Shown here piece by piece: positions 15,690-24,153 of a DNA stretch of 64,000 nt. Below the pieces are notes generated by a model. That model saw only the letters and a list, made by a program, of their open reading frames with translations. It made no database searches and was not told where the DNA came from. The first letter of the stretch is position 1. Each line of letters begins with the position of its first letter. Source of the DNA: Glycomyces sp. NRRL B-16210 (GTDB taxonomy: Bacteria; Actinomycetota; Actinomycetes; Mycobacteriales; Micromonosporaceae); assembly GCF_000719515.1 (NCBI RefSeq), contig NZ_JOGR01000012.1:164715-228714 (forward strand), given 5' to 3'. Made by a program: the position numbers and the translations under genes.

Positions 15690-16910
15690 TCAGGCCACTT
15701 CGGCGGCGTTCCTCGGCAGCCACGCCGCGGTCTCCCAGCCGCCCTCCGGGCGCGGCTGCGCCCGCAGCTGCCCCCCGACCGCGTCGATCCGCTCGCCCAG
15801 CCCGACCAGGCCCATCCCGGCCCCCGACTGCGCCAGCGAACCGAGCACGGACGATCCGGCGCCGGACCGGGCCCGCGCGCCCTGGCCGTTGTCCCGCACC
15901 GACACCTCCATGCCGTTCCCGCTGGAGGCCGCGACCACCACGCGCACCCGCGTCGCGCCCCGGGCGTGCTTGCGCACGTTCGTCAGCGCCTCGCGCACCA
16001 CCCGGTGCGCCGTCGCGGCGATCTCCGGGGCCACCGAGCCGGCCAGTTCGGGGGAGATGAAGCAGCTCGCGTCCGTCCCCTCCCTGCTGAAGCGGTCCAC
16101 CAGGTCCTCGATCTGCGACAGGTCGCCCAGCGGGTTCACGCCCGCCTCGGCCTCGTCGTCGCGGAGCATCCGCACCATCCGCCGCATCGAGGCGAGCGAG
16201 GCCAGGCCCGCCTCCTCGATGTCGGCGAAGGCCTTGCGCGGGTCGGTGTCGGTCACCTGCGCGGCCTGCGCGAGCACCACCATGCCCGTCACGTGGTGCG
16301 CCACGAAGTCGTGCATCTCCCGGGCCAGTTCGAGCCGTTCGGCGCGGCGCACCTCCTCCTGCGTCTCGCGGCGCAGGCGGTCCATCGACCGCAGGTAGGC
16401 GCCGAAGGCGACCACCGTCGTCAGCCCCATGAGCACCATGACCGCCCCCGCGACCCGGGCCCCGGGCATGTCGAAGATGCGCACGCCGATGAGCATGATC
16501 GCCCCGCCGGTCGCCCACGCGACCCACCGGCCCGGCGCGGCGTCCCAGTGGCGCACGGCGAACAGCATGAGCAGGCCCAGCGCGAACAGCTCGGTCGCGC
16601 CGATCCCCCGCTCGGTCTGGCCGACCGCGATGTCGATGCCGGTCGCGACCAGCGAGGCGATCGCGGCCGCGGCGATCCAGCGTTTGCGCCCGGGCCGGTA
16701 GAGCATGTAGACGCCGAGGGCGAACAGCGCCGTCGCCGCCTCCACCCACGCCACCGGCGAGTAGTACGGCGGCTTCTCGCCTGGGAAGTGCGAGGAGAGG
16801 TCGGCGACGAGCGTCAACAGCAGGATCGCGATGACGCTGATCTTGAGCGTCCGCATGGCGAGCCGGTTGAACCGGGCGCCCCACGTGGGCCGGGCGGCGG
16901 TGGCGTTCAT
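15690..16910 (-). CDS. Sensor histidine kinase, HisKA_3 (NarL/DesK) type, no adjacent response regulator
   Basis: 406 residues. Five or six membrane helices fill about 22-175, with no large outer domain, so the signal is probably sensed in or near the membrane. The HisKA_3 dimerisation part carries the phosphoacceptor H200 in LAREMHDFVAHHVTGMV. The ATPase domain shows REALTNVRKHA (N box), DNGQGA and GLVGLGERI (G boxes). Kinases of this type nearly always have a LuxR-type response regulator next to them; here the neighbours are tRNA-Tyr and a divergent ABC exporter. It could control that exporter through a regulator encoded elsewhere. Confidence 0.92.
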   Translation of the reverse strand: MNATAARPTWGARFNRLAMRTLKISVIAILLLTLVADLSSHFPGEKPPYYSPVAWVEAATALFALGVYMLYRPGRKRWIAAAAIASLVATGIDIAVGQTERGIGATELFALGLLMLFAVRHWDAAPGRWVAWATGGAIMLIGVRIFDMPGARVAGAVMVLMGLTTVVAFGAYLRSMDRLRRETQEEVRRAERLELAREMHDFVAHHVTGMVVLAQAAQVTDTDPRKAFADIEEAGLASLASMRRMVRMLRDDEAEAGVNPLGDLSQIEDLVDRFSREGTDASCFISPELAGSVAPEIAATAHRVVREALTNVRKHARGATRVRVVVAASSGNGMEVSVRDNGQGARARSGAGSSVLGSLAQSGAGMGLVGLGERIDAVGGQLRAQPRPEGGWETAAWLPRNAAEVA

Positions 16911-17024
16911 GCCTACGAACGTAGTCGCCGCTCACCGGGCCTCCGCCGAATGGCCGACCCGGCCGGTCCGATACCGGTCCGCGAGCCGAAGCGGGGGAAG
17001 GCCTTCGCGGGCGAAGCTCGTGTC

Positions 17025-17138
17025 ATGAACGGATTCTTCGAAATCTCCGCCGCCGTGAGCCTCGTGCTCCTGGCCGCGTTCCTCGTCGCGGGCGTGGCCC
17101 TCCCCTTCGTCTCCACGCAGCGAAAGGTCCGCCGATGA
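17025..17138 (+). CDS. 37-residue single-helix membrane peptide
   Basis: Open frame that starts MNGFFEISAAVSLVLLAAFL, continues with VAGVALPFV and ends in the basic STQRKVRR: a short start, one hydrophobic helix of about 22 residues and a positive tail expected to stay inside. Its TGA overlaps the ATG of the ABC ATPase gene (ATGA), so the two would be translationally coupled. There is no clear Shine-Dalgarno sequence. I do not recognise a family. It may be a subunit of the exporter or act as a leader that sets its translation. Confidence 0.5.
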   Translation: MNGFFEISAAVSLVLLAAFLVAGVALPFVSTQRKVRR

Positions 17139-18010
17139 GACCGCCGATGCTCACCGCCGCCGCCCTCACCAAGCACTTCGGGGCCGCCCCGGCCCTGGAC
17201 GGCGTCGACTTCCACGTCGCCCCCGGCGAATCGGTCGCCGTGACCGGGCCCAGCGGCTCGGGCAAGTCGACCCTCCTGCACTGCCTCGCCGGGATCATGC
17301 GGCCCGACTCGGGCGAGGTGCGGCTGTTCGACGAGCGCATCGACACGCTCTCCGAGCGCCGCCGCAGCCACCTGCGGCGCACCCGCTTCGCGTTCCTGTT
17401 CCAGTTCGGGCAGCTGCTGCCCGAGCTGCCCGCCGAGGAGAACGTCGCGCTGCCGCTCATGCTCGACGGGACGCCGCGGCGGGCCGCGCTCGAACCGGCC
17501 CGCACCGAACTGCGCCGCCTCGGCCTCGCCGGCATGGAGCGGCGCCGCCCCGGCGAGCTGTCGGGCGGCGAGGCCCAGCGGGTGGCGCTCGCGCGGGCCC
17601 TGGTGGTGCGCCCGGCCGTGGTCTTCGCCGACGAGCCGACCGGCGCGCTCGACCGCGCCACCGGCGACCAGGTGATGGGCGTCCTGCTCGACACCGTCGC
17701 CGAACTGGAGGCCGCGCTGGTCGTGGTCACGCACGACCCGCGGATCGCCTCGCGGTGCACGCGGACGATCGAGATCCGCGACGGGCGCCTCAGCGGCGTC
17801 CCGCGCACCGGCGACGGCGCCGGCTTCGACGGTTTCGCGCCCGACGCCTCCCCGCGGCCGGACGGCTCGCGCGACGCCGCGAACGACTCGCGCGGGGCCG
17901 CCTTCGCTTCCGGGCGCGTCGCGGGCGCACCGGACCTTCCGGTGCGCGGGAGCGGCGGCCCCGACGAGGGGCGCTTCGGGCACGAGCCGGTCGCCGAGGT
18001 GTGGCGATGA
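17135..18010 (+). CDS. ABC transporter ATP-binding protein, MacB/LolD type
   Basis: 291 residues. Walker A is GPSGSGKST at 38-46, the Q-loop is in FLFQFGQLLPEL, the signature LSGGEAQ at 142-148, and Walker B VVFADEP at 162-168. The arrangement FLFQFGQLLPELPAEENVALPLML is typical of ATPases that drive FtsX-like permeases. After about residue 220 a tail of some 70 residues, rich in Gly, Asp, Pro and Arg, has no match to the family and may be disordered. It is coupled by ATGA overlaps to the small peptide before it and the permease after it. Confidence 0.92.
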   Translation: MRPPMLTAAALTKHFGAAPALDGVDFHVAPGESVAVTGPSGSGKSTLLHCLAGIMRPDSGEVRLFDERIDTLSERRRSHLRRTRFAFLFQFGQLLPELPAEENVALPLMLDGTPRRAALEPARTELRRLGLAGMERRRPGELSGGEAQRVALARALVVRPAVVFADEPTGALDRATGDQVMGVLLDTVAELEAALVVVTHDPRIASRCTRTIEIRDGRLSGVPRTGDGAGFDGFAPDASPRPDGSRDAANDSRGAAFASGRVAGAPDLPVRGSGGPDEGRFGHEPVAEVWR

Positions 18011-19974
18011 CCGAGTTGGCCTGGCGCCTCACGCGCCTCGGCGGGCGCCGCGCGCTGCTGAGCACCGGGTTGACCGCGTTCGCGGTCGCCGTGGCGACCC
18101 TGCTGCTCCAGTTCGCGGTGGCCGGGAACTTCGCGTTCGCCGAACGCGCCGACCGCACCTCCTGGCGCGAACCGGTCGCCGTGGAGCAGGACGCCTCGGC
18201 GGTCATCGCGACGGCGTTCGACCACTACCGCGGCAGCACCGTCACCCGCGTCGACCTCGCCGCGCTCACCGGCGACGCGCCCGTGCCGCCGGGCATGGAC
18301 GCCTTCCCCGCCCCCGGCGAGGTGTGGCTCTCCCCGGCGGCCGCCGACCTCCTCGACGGCGTGCCCGAATCGGACTTCCTCGCCCGCTACGGCGGCGCCG
18401 CCGTAGCCGGGGAGCTCGGGGCCGCGGCGCTCGCGCACCCGAACGAGCTCGTCGCCGTCGTCGGCCGCGACGCCGCCGACCCGGCCATGACCGCCGAGCG
18501 CTCCAGCGCCGACACGGTGTCCCCGCGCGGGTTCGACGCCTTCGAAGGCGGACAGCCCGACACCGTGTACGGCTTCTACCAGATCCTCATGGCCCTCGCC
18601 GCGGTGCTCATGGCCGTGCCCGCCGCCGTGTTCGGCGCGGCCGCCGCGCGCCTGACCGTCTCGCGCCGTGACGAGCGGCTCGCGACGCTGCGACTCGTCG
18701 GCGCCACCCCGGCGCAGGTGGTGCGGCTGACGCTCATCGAGACGACGCTTGCGGCCGCGGCCGGGTCGATCGTCGGCACGCTCGCCTGGCTGGCGACCAC
18801 GCCGCTGTTCGCGCTCATCCCCATCGACGGCGGCCGCTGGTACGTCGCCGACCTGTGGTCGGGGGCCGCGTGGACGGCCGCGGTCGCCCTCGCGGTGCCG
18901 CTGCTGGTCGCCGTCTCGGCCCTCATCGGCCTGCGCGGCGTCGTGATCAGCCCCCTCGGGGTGGCCCAGCGGGTCAAACCCAAGGGCCTCAAGCTGATCC
19001 GAGCGGTCGTCTTCCTCGCCCTCGCGCTCGCCTTCGTCGCGGCGACGCAGGTCATGGGCGCCAGCATGGTCGCCGTCGGCATCCTCCTGGCGCTGTTCGC
19101 CGGGACCCTCGCCGCGCTCAACCTCGTCGGCCCGTGGATCGTCCAGAAGCTCGGGAACCTCCTGGCGCGCACCGCCAGGGGCCCCTCCCGGCTCCTGGCC
19201 GCGCGACGCCTCGCCGAGGACCCCAAGGCCGCCTGGCGGGCCGTCTCCGGGGTCGCCATCGCCGGGTTCATCGCCGGCTCGGTCGCCTTGTTCCCGATGG
19301 TCATCACCGACACCGACGCGCAGGCGACCGAGGCGATCGCGGCGAAGGTCCCCGCCGCCGAGGCCGAGGCCCTCGCCGCCGAACTGGACGCCGCGCTCGG
19401 CGGAAGCGCCGAGGTGAAGGTGGTCGACTCCAGCGGATGGCTGTTCGCCGGCGAGGACGGCGCGATCCTCGAGGCCACCGCTTCGGCGGCCGAACTGGAG
19501 GCGGTGCGCTCGGCCATGACCGCGATCGTGCCCGGCGACGCCCCCGAACGCGAGATCGACTCCAGCCTCATGTCCAACCGCATCGTCGCCTCGGTCCGCA
19601 CCGGCGTCACCGTGGTCCTCGCCGTGGTCTTCGCGACCGCCGCCGTCTCGGCCGCGATCAGCGCCATCGGCTCGGTCCTCGACCGCCGCCGCACCTACCG
19701 GCTGCTCCACCTCGCCGGGACCCCGCAGCAGGTCCTCGACCGGGCCCGGCGCCAAGAGTCCCTCCTGCCGCTGGCCCTCATCGGGGGCGGGTCCATCCTC
19801 ACCGGGATGCTCCTGACCCTCCCGGTCATCGGCGCCATGGGCTTCGACGTCAGCGGCGTGCTCATCCTCACCGCCACCGTCGCCGCGGGCACCGCCGCGG
19901 TCATCGCCGCCGGCAGCGCGTCGAAACCGCTGCTGCGCTCGGCCATGCGCGACGTGAGCCCCAGACCCGACTGA
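18007..19974 (+). CDS. FtsX-family ABC transporter permease
   Basis: 655 residues. One N-terminal membrane helix at about 18-40 precedes an outer domain. The first FtsX block of three helices starts near 195 (VYGFYQILMALAAVLMAVPAAV) and contains the RRDERLATLRLVGATPAQV motif. A middle pair of helices, a second outer domain rich in Ala and Glu, and a final FtsX block from about 540 complete it. Two FtsX blocks in one chain imply a ten-helix permease that works without a second permease. MacB-like systems export lipids, peptides or antibiotics, or transmit force to cell-wall enzymes; the substrate here is unknown. A strong hairpin ends the unit. Confidence 0.9.
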   Translation: MTELAWRLTRLGGRRALLSTGLTAFAVAVATLLLQFAVAGNFAFAERADRTSWREPVAVEQDASAVIATAFDHYRGSTVTRVDLAALTGDAPVPPGMDAFPAPGEVWLSPAAADLLDGVPESDFLARYGGAAVAGELGAAALAHPNELVAVVGRDAADPAMTAERSSADTVSPRGFDAFEGGQPDTVYGFYQILMALAAVLMAVPAAVFGAAAARLTVSRRDERLATLRLVGATPAQVVRLTLIETTLAAAAGSIVGTLAWLATTPLFALIPIDGGRWYVADLWSGAAWTAAVALAVPLLVAVSALIGLRGVVISPLGVAQRVKPKGLKLIRAVVFLALALAFVAATQVMGASMVAVGILLALFAGTLAALNLVGPWIVQKLGNLLARTARGPSRLLAARRLAEDPKAAWRAVSGVAIAGFIAGSVALFPMVITDTDAQATEAIAAKVPAAEAEALAAELDAALGGSAEVKVVDSSGWLFAGEDGAILEATASAAELEAVRSAMTAIVPGDAPEREIDSSLMSNRIVASVRTGVTVVLAVVFATAAVSAAISAIGSVLDRRRTYRLLHLAGTPQQVLDRARRQESLLPLALIGGGSILTGMLLTLPVIGAMGFDVSGVLILTATVAAGTAAVIAAGSASKPLLRSAMRDVSPRPD

Positions 19975-19995
19975 CCGCAGGACGCGGGGAGCGAG

Positions 19996-20026
19996 CGGCC
20001 TCGACCGGGTGCACCGGTCGAGGCCG
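19996..20026 (+). terminator. Terminator after the FtsX permease gene
   Basis: Perfect 13-bp stem CGGCCTCGACCGG/CCGGTCGAGGCCG with a 5-base loop, about 20 bases after the stop codon. Confidence 0.75.
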
Positions 20027-20093
20027 CGGCGCGTCCGGGAGTGGCGGTTCCTGCGGCCTCCCCGAAAACGAGCTAAAACTAAAGAGTGTGATA

Positions 20094-20109
20094 GTTAGGG
20101 AGACCTAAC
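20094..20109 (+). promoter_or_regulatory. Palindromic operator candidate upstream of the siderophore-interacting protein gene
   Basis: GTTAGG-GAGA-CCTAAC overlaps or directly follows a plausible -10 region (GATAGT at 20090-20095). TTAGG and CCTAA are the outer elements of iron boxes bound by DtxR/IdeR/DmdR, but here they are 4 bases apart while the classical 19-bp box has 9 between them. Iron control fits the downstream gene, yet the match is only partial. Confidence 0.45.
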
Positions 20110-20189
20110 CACGCTTTCCGCGACGGGGCCGCCGACGGCTCGCGACCCCGCCCGGACGGACCGCGAGCCGCGCGAGTTGAGGAGCCCCG

Positions 20190-21038
20190 ATGGCTGAACG
20201 CCGAGGACGCAGGACCCCGAACGTCAGGACGGCCGAAGTGCTGCGGACCGAACGGGTCACCCCGCACATGATCCGCGTGGTCCTCGGCGGCGAGGGCCTC
20301 GCCGACTTCGACTGCGGCGACTTCACCGACCACTACCTGAAACTCCAGTTCCCCGTCGCGGGCGTGGACTACCCCGAGCCGTTCGACCTCGCCCGCATCC
20401 GCGAGGAGTACCCGCGCGAGCAGTGGCCGGTCACCCGCACCTACACCGTGCGGCGCTGGGACCGGGCCGCCCGCGAGCTGTCGATCGACTTCGTCTACCA
20501 CGGCGACGAGGGCATCGCCGGACCCTGGGCCGCGAACGCCGAGCCCGGCACCCTCCTGCGCTTCGCCGGACCCGGCGGCGGCTACGCCCCCGGCGCCGAC
20601 GCCGACTGGCACCTGCTCGTCGGCGACGAGAGCGCCCTCCCGGCGATCGCCTCCGCGGTCGAGCGGCTCGCCCCCGGCGCCCGCGCCCACGTCTTCCTCG
20701 AAGTCGCCGACCCCGAGGAGGAGCAGCAGTTCAAGTCCGCCGGGGACGTGCGCGTCACCTGGCTCCACCGCGGCGGGGCCCGCGTCGGCGAGCAACTGGT
20801 CGCGGCCGTGCGCGGCTTCGAGTTCCCCGAGGGCGCGGCGCAGGCGTTCGTCCACGGCGAGGCCGGGTTCGTGCGCGAGATCCGCCGCCTCCTGCGCTTC
20901 GAGCGCGAGATCCCCCGCGAGCGGCTGTCGGTCTCCGGCTACTGGCGCCTGGGCCACAACGAGGACGGCTGGCAGTCCTCCAAGGGCGAGTGGAACAAGG
21001 TCGACGAGGAAGAAGAGGCCAAAGCCGAGGGCGCCTGA
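20190..21038 (+). CDS. Siderophore-interacting protein (FAD-dependent ferric reductase)
   Basis: 282 residues, the usual length for the SIP/ViuB family. These cytoplasmic flavoproteins reduce ferric siderophores and release the iron. The FAD-binding part holds RTYTVRRWD (the RxYT/S motif that contacts the flavin) and the GPWAANAEPG segment. The NAD(P)H-side domain shows LVGDESALPAI and ends in the SIP signature SGYWRLGHNEDGW. A highly charged tail (DEEEEAKAEG) follows. GAGGAG lies 7-8 bases before the ATG. It is monocistronic, with a palindrome at the promoter that may make it iron-responsive. No siderophore transporter is beside it. Confidence 0.93.
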   Translation: MAERRGRRTPNVRTAEVLRTERVTPHMIRVVLGGEGLADFDCGDFTDHYLKLQFPVAGVDYPEPFDLARIREEYPREQWPVTRTYTVRRWDRAARELSIDFVYHGDEGIAGPWAANAEPGTLLRFAGPGGGYAPGADADWHLLVGDESALPAIASAVERLAPGARAHVFLEVADPEEEQQFKSAGDVRVTWLHRGGARVGEQLVAAVRGFEFPEGAAQAFVHGEAGFVREIRRLLRFEREIPRERLSVSGYWRLGHNEDGWQSSKGEWNKVDEEEEAKAEGA

Positions 21039-21089
21039 CCCAGGTCGCCGCGGCGGTCACCGGGTCTCGCGGGGAGGCCCGAACGGTCC

Positions 21090-21608
21090 TCAGCGGCGAC
21101 GCCGCCGCGAGTAGTAGCGGCGGTACCACGGGTCCCAGCCGCGCTGTGCGAACCACCGGTTCGACGACCCGGTCAGCAGCGCCGCAGCGGCCGCCAGCAT
21201 CGGGAGCACCGCGAACGGCACGGTCAGGAACGCCAGCGTGCTGCTGCCGACGACCGCGGTCACGATCGCGGCGGCGGCGCCGAGCGCGCTCTCCAGGACG
21301 ACCATGACCACCTGCGCCCACCGCTTGCCCGCGCCGATGCCCCAGGTCGTCACGCCGATCGTCACCGAGGCGGCCACCAGCGTCCACCCGGTCACCTGGA
21401 TCGCGAACGCGTCGGTCTTGAGCGTCTCCACGTCCGCGTCGGTCAGGAACTGGAGCAGCCGCGTCAGCCAGGTGCCGAGCGAACCGACGGTGCTCAGCGT
21501 CACGCCGATGCCGAACAGCCCGGCGACCTGGAGGAACGCCACGGTCTGGGCGATCTTGACGCCGGCGGGCGGCTCGTACAGCGGTTCGGGTGCGTCGTGC
21601 GGGGTCAT
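21090..21608 (-). CDS. Four-helix membrane protein of unknown function
   Basis: 172 residues with a short proline-rich N-terminus, four predicted membrane helices (about 20-42, 70-90, 100-120 and 128-150) and an arginine-rich tail ending in RRYYSRRRRR. I do not recognise a family. It lies 87 bases after the third LCP gene, on the same strand, so it may be the last gene of that cluster. Confidence 0.7.
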   Translation of the reverse strand: MTPHDAPEPLYEPPAGVKIAQTVAFLQVAGLFGIGVTLSTVGSLGTWLTRLLQFLTDADVETLKTDAFAIQVTGWTLVAASVTIGVTTWGIGAGKRWAQVVMVVLESALGAAAAIVTAVVGSSTLAFLTVPFAVLPMLAAAAALLTGSSNRWFAQRGWDPWYRRYYSRRRRR

Positions 21609-21695
21609 GGGGGCTCCAACGGGTCCGGGGGGATCCCAGGTCAGGGCGGGTCCGTCGACGGGTCGCCGCGACCGGGCGGGGCGGCGCGGCCGGGG

Positions 21696-22805
21696 TCAGT
21701 CGACGGTGACGGTCGCGTCGTCGACCGGGGCGGCGGTCGTCTCGGTCGCGGCGTTCCCGGTCTGCTTGACCCATTCGGGGTTCTGGGCGATCCACTGGTC
21801 CATGGTGTCGTTCTGGAGCGCCGCCCACAGCGCGTCGGCCGCGAACCGCTGCTCGCCCTCGGCGATCACCTCCGAGTCGCCCACCTCGGTCTTGACCGAG
21901 GTGGCCGGCACCCGGATCGAGGTGATGTCCTCGGGGTCGATGCCGCGCAGGTTCACCGCGAGGTCGGTCACCGTCAAACCCTCGGGCAGGTCGAGCGTGA
22001 GCTTGCTCCCCAGGCCGTTGAGCACCTCGGTGAGCTTCGCGGGGTCCTTGTGGTACCCCGCGCCCTTGAGCTCGGAGACGAGCGCCTTGATCGCCTGCTG
22101 CTGCATCGCCTGGCGCCCGTAGTCGCCCCACAGGCCGTTCTCGTAGTCCTCGGGGTGGTCCCACGGGTAGCGCTGGCGGATGAGGTCGAGGGCCTCCTCC
22201 TTGTTGTAGTCGTTGCAGCCCTCGGGGAAGAACCGCTTGTCGCCGTGGATCGAGTTGATGTCGTGCCAAGGGCACAGCTCGATCTCGCCGACCAGGTCCA
22301 CCAGGTCCATGAACCCCTCGAAGTCCACGGTCGCGCCCATGTGGAACTCGACGCCGGTGAGGTTGTAGATCGTCTGCACCACGTTGGCGCGCGTGACGTC
22401 CCAGTCGTCGCTGATCGAGGCGGCGTGGTTGAGCTTCTGCATACAGGTGTTATTGCCCCAGTCGGGCCCGCAGTCGGGGATCTCGACGTACAGGTCGCGG
22501 GGGAGCGACACCATCGACACGTCGGTGAGGTCCTCGTTGATGTGCACCATGATCATGGTGTCCGAGCGTGTCGAGCCGCCCTGCTTGTCGACGCCGAGCA
22601 CCAGGATGTTCAGCGGTCCGCTGATGTCCTCGACGTCCATGTCCGCCTTGGCGTCGCCGAGGATGTCCTCGTGCTCGATCGCGCTGTTCGCGGTGTAGAG
22701 GCCGATCTGGGTGACCGCCGCCGCGCCGCCGGCGACCACGAGGGTCACCCCGCCCGCGTAGGCCATCAGGTGCGCCCACCAGGGAGCGTTGCTCTTGCCA
22801 GCCAT
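21696..22805 (-). CDS. LytR-CpsA-Psr (LCP) family wall-polymer ligase, copy 1
   Basis: 369 residues. LCP proteins move lipid-linked glycopolymers such as arabinogalactan or teichoic acids onto peptidoglycan, outside the membrane. One N-terminal helix (about 8-32) is followed by the LCP domain: ILVLGVDKQGGSTRSDTMIM (substrate phosphate and metal site), SLPRDLYVEIP with the conserved arginine, KLNHAAS, and LDLIRQRY with the second key arginine. Cysteines in PDCGPDWGNNTC and LCPW/EGC may form disulfides. It shares strong identity with the next two genes. A GATAAT element about 25 bases upstream suggests its own promoter as well. Confidence 0.9.
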   Translation of the reverse strand: MAGKSNAPWWAHLMAYAGGVTLVVAGGAAAVTQIGLYTANSAIEHEDILGDAKADMDVEDISGPLNILVLGVDKQGGSTRSDTMIMVHINEDLTDVSMVSLPRDLYVEIPDCGPDWGNNTCMQKLNHAASISDDWDVTRANVVQTIYNLTGVEFHMGATVDFEGFMDLVDLVGEIELCPWHDINSIHGDKRFFPEGCNDYNKEEALDLIRQRYPWDHPEDYENGLWGDYGRQAMQQQAIKALVSELKGAGYHKDPAKLTEVLNGLGSKLTLDLPEGLTVTDLAVNLRGIDPEDITSIRVPATSVKTEVGDSEVIAEGEQRFAADALWAALQNDTMDQWIAQNPEWVKQTGNAATETTAAPVDDATVTVD

Positions 22806-22910
22806 GCTTCTCCAAGGGTCAGAGGAGCATTATCCAATACCGCTCGGATTCGGGCCGACCCCAGGGGCGCCGCGCCCCCGATCCCCAGCTCGCGGGCCCG
22901 GCCGGAGGGC

Positions 22911-24041
22911 TCAGCCCCCGCCCTCCGCCGCGGTGTCGTCGGCCCCGCCCGAGGCGTCGCCGCCGGGCGCGGTCGGGGCCTTGTCGCCGCCGCTCTTGAC
23001 CCACTCGGGGTGCTCGACCATCCACTGGTCGAGCGCGTCGTTCTTCAGCGCCTCCCACAGCGCGTCGGCCGCGGCCTGCTGCTCGCCCTCGTGGACGCGC
23101 ACGATCGACAGCGGCTCGCCGCCCCACTGGATCTGCTCGGGCGTGGACGGCACCTGGATCGCGGCGATCTCGTCGGGGCTGATGTCCCGCAGGTTCACCA
23201 CCAGGTCGGTGATCGTGAGGTCGTCGGGCTTGTCGATGGTCAGCGAGCCGCCGAACCCGTTGAGGATCTCGGTGAGCTTCGCGGGGTCCTTGTGGTACCC
23301 GTCGGACTTCAACTCCCTGATCAGGGACCGGATCGCCTGCTGCTGCATGGCCTGGCGACCGTAGTCGCCGCCGCGGCCCTCCTCCCAGTCGGAGTCCCAG
23401 CCCCAGCCGTAGCGCTGGCGGATGAGGTCGAGGGAGTCGGTCTTGTCGTAGTAGGCGCAGCCTTCGGGGTAGAGCTTCTTCTCGCCGTGGATCGAGGTGA
23501 TGTCGTGCCAGGGGCACAGCTCGATCTCGCCGACGAGGTCGACCAGGTCGAGGAAGCCGTTGAAGTCGACCGTCGCGCCCAGGTGGAAGTCGACGCCGGT
23601 GAGGTCGTAGATCGTGTTGACGACGTTGGGGCGCGTGACCTCCCAGTCGTCGTCGATCGAGGCGGCGTGGTTGAGCTTGAACTCGCACGGGCTGTTCATC
23701 GTCGGCCCGCAGTCGGGGATCTCCACCCACAGGTCCCGCGGCAGCGAGATCATCGACGCCTTCGAGAGGTCGGAGTTGACGTGCACGATGATCATCGTGT
23801 CCGAGCGGGTCGTGCCGCCCTGCTTGTCGACGCCGAGCACCAGGATGTTCAAGGGCCCCTGGAGGTCCTCGACGTCGAGCTCGGCCTGGTGGTCGCCGAG
23901 GATGTTCTCCTGCTCGATCGCGTTGTTCGCGGTGTAGATCCCGTACTGGGCCACCGCGGCCGTGCCCCCGGCGACGACCAGCGTCAAGCCGCCCGCGTAC
24001 AGCATCAGGTGCGCCCACCAGGGCGCGCGCTTGCCGGCCAT
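22911..24041 (-). CDS. LytR-CpsA-Psr (LCP) family wall-polymer ligase, copy 2
   Basis: 376 residues and the closest relative of copy 1. The shared elements are MAGKRAPWWAHLMLYAGG at the start, LNILVLGVDKQGGTTRSDTM, SLPRDLWVEIPDCGP, KLNHAAS, VGEIELCPWHDI and LDLIRQRYGW. The C-terminal tail differs and is rich in Gly, Ala and Asp. The ATG at 24041 has GGAG 5 bases upstream; a longer frame to 24113 has no such support. The spacing of 105 bases to copy 1 leaves room for a promoter. Confidence 0.9.
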   Translation of the reverse strand: MAGKRAPWWAHLMLYAGGLTLVVAGGTAAVAQYGIYTANNAIEQENILGDHQAELDVEDLQGPLNILVLGVDKQGGTTRSDTMIIVHVNSDLSKASMISLPRDLWVEIPDCGPTMNSPCEFKLNHAASIDDDWEVTRPNVVNTIYDLTGVDFHLGATVDFNGFLDLVDLVGEIELCPWHDITSIHGEKKLYPEGCAYYDKTDSLDLIRQRYGWGWDSDWEEGRGGDYGRQAMQQQAIRSLIRELKSDGYHKDPAKLTEILNGFGGSLTIDKPDDLTITDLVVNLRDISPDEIAAIQVPSTPEQIQWGGEPLSIVRVHEGEQQAAADALWEALKNDALDQWMVEHPEWVKSGGDKAPTAPGGDASGGADDTAAEGGG

Positions 24042-24153
24042 GTCGCTCCAAGAGTGTCTCGGGTCCGGGGGAGTTCCTAACCCAGACGCTCTCGGCGCCG
24101 CCGGAGGTTGCATCCGCCCGCCGCGAGGCCCCGCGACCGGTCGGCGCGGGCGG

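Noticed and set aside
17023..19755. A 910-codon minus-strand frame opposite the ABC exporter genes
   Set aside because: The plus-strand ATPase and FtsX permease have clear motifs and coupled starts. The minus frame is a low-complexity Arg/Gly/Asp-rich shadow.
21597..24080. An 827-codon plus-strand frame opposite the LCP genes
   Set aside because: Its apparent internal repeats come from the duplicated LCP genes on the other strand.
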